From positions 26,243 to 90,242 of the forward strand of contig NZ_AZRW02000022.1 of assembly GCF_000512695.2 (NCBI RefSeq): a stretch of 64,000 nucleotides of DNA, written 5' to 3'. Source of the DNA: Pseudomonas sp. QTF5 (lineage in GTDB: Bacteria > Pseudomonadota > Gammaproteobacteria > Pseudomonadales > Pseudomonadaceae). A program made the translations under genes and the position numbers. Positions 60,585 through 64,000 of this stretch are shown here, in pieces; position 1 is the stretch's first letter; every line of letters starts with the position of its first letter. Under the pieces are notes generated by a model that saw nothing but the letters and a program-made list of their open reading frames with translations, had not been told where the DNA came from and did not search any database.

Positions 60585-60833
60585 AATTTAAAGCTTAACG
60601 TTATGCATTAATCTTGAGTGTATAACCTGAATTCACTTATGCAAACGCGGTGTTGCGATTCTTGGCCACCCTTTCAAAACTTTAGGAAAAAGACTACCTG
60701 CGCCCTTCAGAAGGCTTCGAAATCCAGCCGAGTCCTACAAAAACAAGCGCCAATTCCCATTGCATCAAAACCGTGTCCACCGCTTAAGCTGATTGACCAA
60801 AAAAACCAATCTACAAAGCCAAAAGAGGTCGCT

Positions 60834-61019
60834 ATGAAATCCAAAAAACAAAAAGCCAGACAGTTACTCGTCGCTGAATATCACGCTGAGGCACTCCGGT
60901 TAGCCAGGAGCGTATCGGTCAATCAACGCCGCTTTTTTGATGTCGCCGCTGCTCAGGGCAAAGAACTTGAACCGAGTGGCTGGCTTGCAGGCACGAGCCT
61001 GACGAAGCTCCCGAATTAG
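60834..61019 (+). CDS. Small basic protein, unknown
   Basis: 61 residues from an ATG with AGAGG six bases upstream. The N-terminus is very basic (MKSKKQKARQLLVAEYHAEALRLARSV), followed by NQRRFFDVAAAQGKELEPSGWLAG. No family is recognised. Upstream in-frame codons exist back to 60618 but look non-coding (Cys/Ser/Lys-rich, AT-rich). It lies between higB and the broken yifB. Confidence 0.4.
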   Translation: MKSKKQKARQLLVAEYHAEALRLARSVSVNQRRFFDVAAAQGKELEPSGWLAGTSLTKLPN

Positions 61020-61141
61020 CTCACCAAAACTCGCAACATCCTGCGAAAGTTTCCTTCCCTTGCCGCCACGCTAAACCCTCACTCCCCAGCTACCCTTCAA
61101 AAACCGCAGGAAGCGGTTCCCCGTCAGCTCAAGGAACGACC

Positions 61142-62500
61142 ATGTCCCTATCCATCGTCCACAGCCGCGCCCAGGTCGGCGTGGAAGCGCCCGCCGTTAC
61201 CGTAGAAGTGCATCTGGCCAACGGCTTGCCGTCGCTATCCATGGTCGGACTGCCCGAGGCAGCGGTGAAGGAAAGCAAAGACCGGGTACGCAGCGCGATC
61301 ATCAATTCAGGGCTGCAATTTCCGGCACGGCGCATCACCTTGAATCTCGCCCCTGCCGACTTACCAAAGGACGGCGGGCGGTTTGATCTGGCGATTGCCT
61401 TGGGGATTCTGTCGGCCAGTGTGCAAGTGCCAACGTTGACGCTGGATGACGTGGAGTGCCTGGGAGAATTGGCGTTGTCGGGCGCTGTGCGGGCGGTTCG
61501 GGGTGTGTTGCCGGCGGCGCTGGCAGCGCGCAAGGCCGGGCGCACGCTGGTGGTGCCGCGGGCGAATGCCGAGGAGGCCTGCCTGGCTTCGGGTCTGAAA
61601 GTGATTGCGGTGGATCATTTGCTAGAGGCGGTCGCGCATTTCAATGGCCATACGCCCATCGAACCCTACGCTTCCAATGGCTTGCTCTACGCCAGCAAAC
61701 CCTATCCCGACTTGAACGAAGTGCAGGGGCAACTCGCGGCCAAGCGCGCGTTACTGATTGCAGCGGCAGGAGCTCATAACTTGCTGTTCAGCGGACCGCC
61801 AGGAACAGGGAAAACCCTGTTGGCGAGTCGTCTGCCTGGCCTGTTGCCGCCATTGGCCGAGAGTGAAGCGCTGGAAGTCGCGGCGATTCAATCCGTCGCC
61901 AGTTGTGTGCCGTTGAGTCATTGGCCGCAGCGCCCCTTCCGACAGCCACACCACTCCGCTTCAGGCCCGGCACTGGTGGGCGGTGGCTCGAAACCGCAAC
62001 CTGGCGAAATCACCCTCGCCCACCATGGCGTGTTGTTCCTCGATGAGCTCGGTCTTTTGCTTTTTACGTAATTTTATCTATACCTGCTGAGCGGCTGCAG
62101 GACTGTGGGTTGATGCAAATTCCTATGAGGGCCACTGCTGGACCGCATTGATCTGCACCTGACGGTTGCTCGCGAAGCCACGGCGTTAAATCCTGCGCTG
62201 AAACCCGGCGACGACACTGCCACCGCCGCCGAGCTGGTCGCCGATGCACGAGAGCGGCAACAGAAACGCCAAGGCTGTGCCAATGCATTCCTCGATTTAC
62301 CGGGCCTGCGCAAACACTGCAAGTTATCCACAGTTGACGAAACCTGGTTGGAAACGGCGTGTGAACGGCTGACCTTGTCCCTTCGAGCGGCCCATCGACT
62401 GCTCAAGGTTGCTCGCACTCTGGCGGACCTTGAGCAGGTCGATGGCATCACCCGTGAGCACTTGGCCGAAGCGCTGCAATATCGGCCGACAACACTCTAG
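61142..62500 (+). pseudogene. yifB/comM, Mg-chelatase-like AAA+ ATPase, disrupted
   Basis: The first part (61142–62050) is a good YifB reading frame: N-terminal domain from SLSIVHSRAQVGVEAPAV, then Walker A GPPGTGKTLLASRL near 217 and Walker B GVLFLDEL. After FLDEL the sequence changes into 78 bp of unrelated, AT-rich DNA with a stop (TAA) a few codons on. YifB resumes at 62129 with GPLLDRIDLHLTVAREA and runs to a normal C-terminus at 62500. About 65–70 codons of the AAA+ core are missing. The protein, a branch-migration helicase helping natural transformation, cannot be whole. Confidence 0.88.
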
Positions 62501-62506
62501 TCAGCA

Positions 62507-63721
62507 TCACCCCTTAGTGAGATCAACCAACGGCGTCTGCCGCACCTCAGTCTCCCGCCCACCCTGAATCTCGCTCACCTGCTTCAACGCCTTATCCACA
62601 GCCGCTTTATCCGACAACAAGCTATAGCTGATGCGGAACTGCTTCTGTTCCTTCGGCGCAATCGTCGGCACCAGGTTCAATGGCCGCTGATACCGACGGT
62701 TGTAGGAAAAACTCGTCCCCGGCTCCAGCCCCGTGACATAGCCCTGCCCTTGGGTATCGGTGTTTTTCCACAGGGAGAACACGGGCAGTGTTTGAGTGTT
62801 GAAGCCGACCGAGACGCCCAGGCTGCCGGCCTTGTTATGCAGCACGGTCAACGTATCGCCCTTGGCATCGGCATACGGCACCACGTTGTAGACCGTTTCG
62901 TCGTAGTCCTTGGTCGGTGCGCGGTAGGTTTGCCAGTCGGGCAGATCGCCCTTGGCCTTGTCGTTGAACGGCGACACCTGTTTCACCGGCGCGGCGAAGC
63001 GGGCGCCTTGCTCCAGGAACGGGGTGCTGAAGTTGCTGTGATACAGCGCCTGGTATTCCTTCGGATAGTCGCCGTTGTTGGTCAGGGTGTCGTTGAGGGC
63101 GAACGCGACGCTGCCAGGTTCGGTGACCAGCTCGGTCGCGACCGAGAAGTCGACCTTCTTGAACGCCTGTTCTTTCAGCTCGCCGCGCAGGGTGATGGCG
63201 TACGGCGGTTTTTCATCGATGTGCAGGGTAACTTTGTTCGCAGGGATGTTGGCGGCGCGACCATGCAGGGTCAGCAGTTCGCCGTTGTCGATGCCGGGGT
63301 GACCGACCCATTCGTAGCCGCAGCGGGTGACGAGTTCATTGAAACCTTCCAGCCAGCCCAGGCCACCACGGCCGTTGAGTTCGATGAAGGATGGATTGAC
63401 CACTTCCTTGACCGGCGAATCCCAGCCCATGCGCACGTCACCTACAGACGCTTGCAGGACGTTCATGCCGCGAGTGGGCACCACCGAGAGCTTCATCGTG
63501 CCGTTATCGATGTCGACGATGCTGACGCCCTCTTGCCGCCCGCCGTGCAAGGTGCGCAGGGTGACGCTGAAGGGTTTGTCGGTTTTTACGCCGAGTTGCT
63601 GGCTGGTGATTTGCCAGTTCTGGGCGGCTTTATCAGTGTCGAGCAGGACATAGTCCCAAGCCATGGCTTGGGAGGCAGCGGACAGTGCGCTGAGGGCAAC
63701 AAAGAGTTTGAGCGGGGTCAT
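62507..63721 (-). CDS. DUF4432-family, aldose-1-epimerase-like secreted protein
   Basis: 404 residues from the ATG at 63721. A signal peptide (MTPLKLFVALSALSAASQAMA) is followed by a galactose-mutarotase-like fold covering the rest, with VPTRGMNVLQASVG, GWDSPVKEVVNPSFIEL and YHSNFSTPFLEQGARFAAP. Residues fitting the sugar-binding pocket (ELNGRGGLGWLEGFNELVTRCG, HGRAANIPA) are conserved. A role in sugar epimerisation in the periplasm is inferred. It is convergent with yifB, 6 bp apart. Confidence 0.88.
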   Translation of the reverse strand: MTPLKLFVALSALSAASQAMAWDYVLLDTDKAAQNWQITSQQLGVKTDKPFSVTLRTLHGGRQEGVSIVDIDNGTMKLSVVPTRGMNVLQASVGDVRMGWDSPVKEVVNPSFIELNGRGGLGWLEGFNELVTRCGYEWVGHPGIDNGELLTLHGRAANIPANKVTLHIDEKPPYAITLRGELKEQAFKKVDFSVATELVTEPGSVAFALNDTLTNNGDYPKEYQALYHSNFSTPFLEQGARFAAPVKQVSPFNDKAKGDLPDWQTYRAPTKDYDETVYNVVPYADAKGDTLTVLHNKAGSLGVSVGFNTQTLPVFSLWKNTDTQGQGYVTGLEPGTSFSYNRRYQRPLNLVPTIAPKEQKQFRISYSLLSDKAAVDKALKQVSEIQGGRETEVRQTPLVDLTKG

Positions 63722-63874
63722 GGCAGCAGCCTTTCTTGGAGTTGTGCCATTTTTATAAACTTGAAGAAACGTTTCAGCAAGCATAAAAATCGAGACGCTG
63801 GTGCTAAATGCCAAGGAAGGCAACTAGAGAGGAATTGATCCGCAGATTTGGGCAAATCCTGAATTGGGTCGATC

Positions 63875-63900
63875 CCTTCGCGAGCAAGCCCGCTCCCACC
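63875..63900. repeat. Single REP copy, GCGAGCAAGCCCGCTCCCAC family
   Basis: CTTCGCGAGCAAGCCCGCTC with CCAC; no inverse partner is seen before the window ends. Confidence 0.85.
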
Positions 63901-64000
63901 GTAGATCTGCGGCGAACACAGTATCTGTGAACACCCGAGATCAAATAATGAAATGGCTACCCCCGCCGCCCTCTGCGATCGCCCACTAAGCTTTCGCAGG

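Overview
The window is a stretch of chromosome from a Pseudomonas of the fluorescens group. This is inferred from the GC-rich coding style, from gene order that follows the zapA–ssrS–ubiD–rho–trxA–ppx–ppk–hemB–algP–algQ–hemCDXY–algR–argH–cyaA–cyaY–lysA–dapF–xerC–sutA–amtB–glnK–yifB segment known from Pseudomonas genomes, and from many copies of short inverted repeats built on GCGAGCAAGCCCGCTCCCAC that are typical of this group. No tRNA, rRNA operon, CRISPR array, prophage or intact transposon was seen.

Layout. 1–2.1 kb: zapA, 6S RNA, 5-formyl-THF cyclo-ligase, a 49-residue membrane protein and an EVE-domain protein. 2.2–10.6 kb: FliL-like protein, quinone oxidoreductase, glpT with two GlpR-like operators, a gamma-glutamylcyclotransferase, a ubiD/[2Fe-2S]-reductase pair, rho and trxA. 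10.7–14.5 kb: a GntR/FCD regulator next to a complete polar amino-acid ABC importer. 14.8–19.7 kb: ppx facing hemB–ppk. 20–32.2 kb: membrane and envelope genes (DedA, sterol desaturase-like, ElbB, YaiI, cytochrome c–FTR1 iron permease, a four-gene LpoB/YcfL/COG3014 cassette, LysE, MscS, ABC-F). 32.2–44.2 kb: the algP/FKBP/algQ/dsbB/hemYXDC/algR/argH block. 44.3–58.9 kb: GST, cyaA, rnk, cyaY, the lptM–lysA–dapF–DUF484–xerC–yigB operon, sutA, yjbQ, amtB–glnK and ubiK. 59–62.5 kb: a small accessory patch holding a C4-type antisense RNA candidate, a Bro-N (antirepressor-like) gene, a higBA toxin–antitoxin pair, an orphan small gene and a broken yifB. The window ends in a DUF4432 aldose-epimerase-like gene.

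Most of the window is conserved housekeeping sequence. The unusual points are losses and scars. The AlgR sensor kinase gene algZ survives only as a C-terminal remnant still joined to algR. A decayed group II intron sits just after the algQ terminator, with a deletion, a frameshift and an altered YADD motif. The comM/yifB gene has part of its AAA+ core replaced by 78 bp of foreign-looking sequence. Beside it lies a phage-type regulatory module (C4-like RNA plus Bro-N protein). Haem synthesis genes are split between hemB–ppk and hemCDXY, and the peptidoglycan/lysine genes lysA–dapF form a tight operon with xerC.

Functions are assigned from reading the translated sequences and from remembered gene order; no database search was run.
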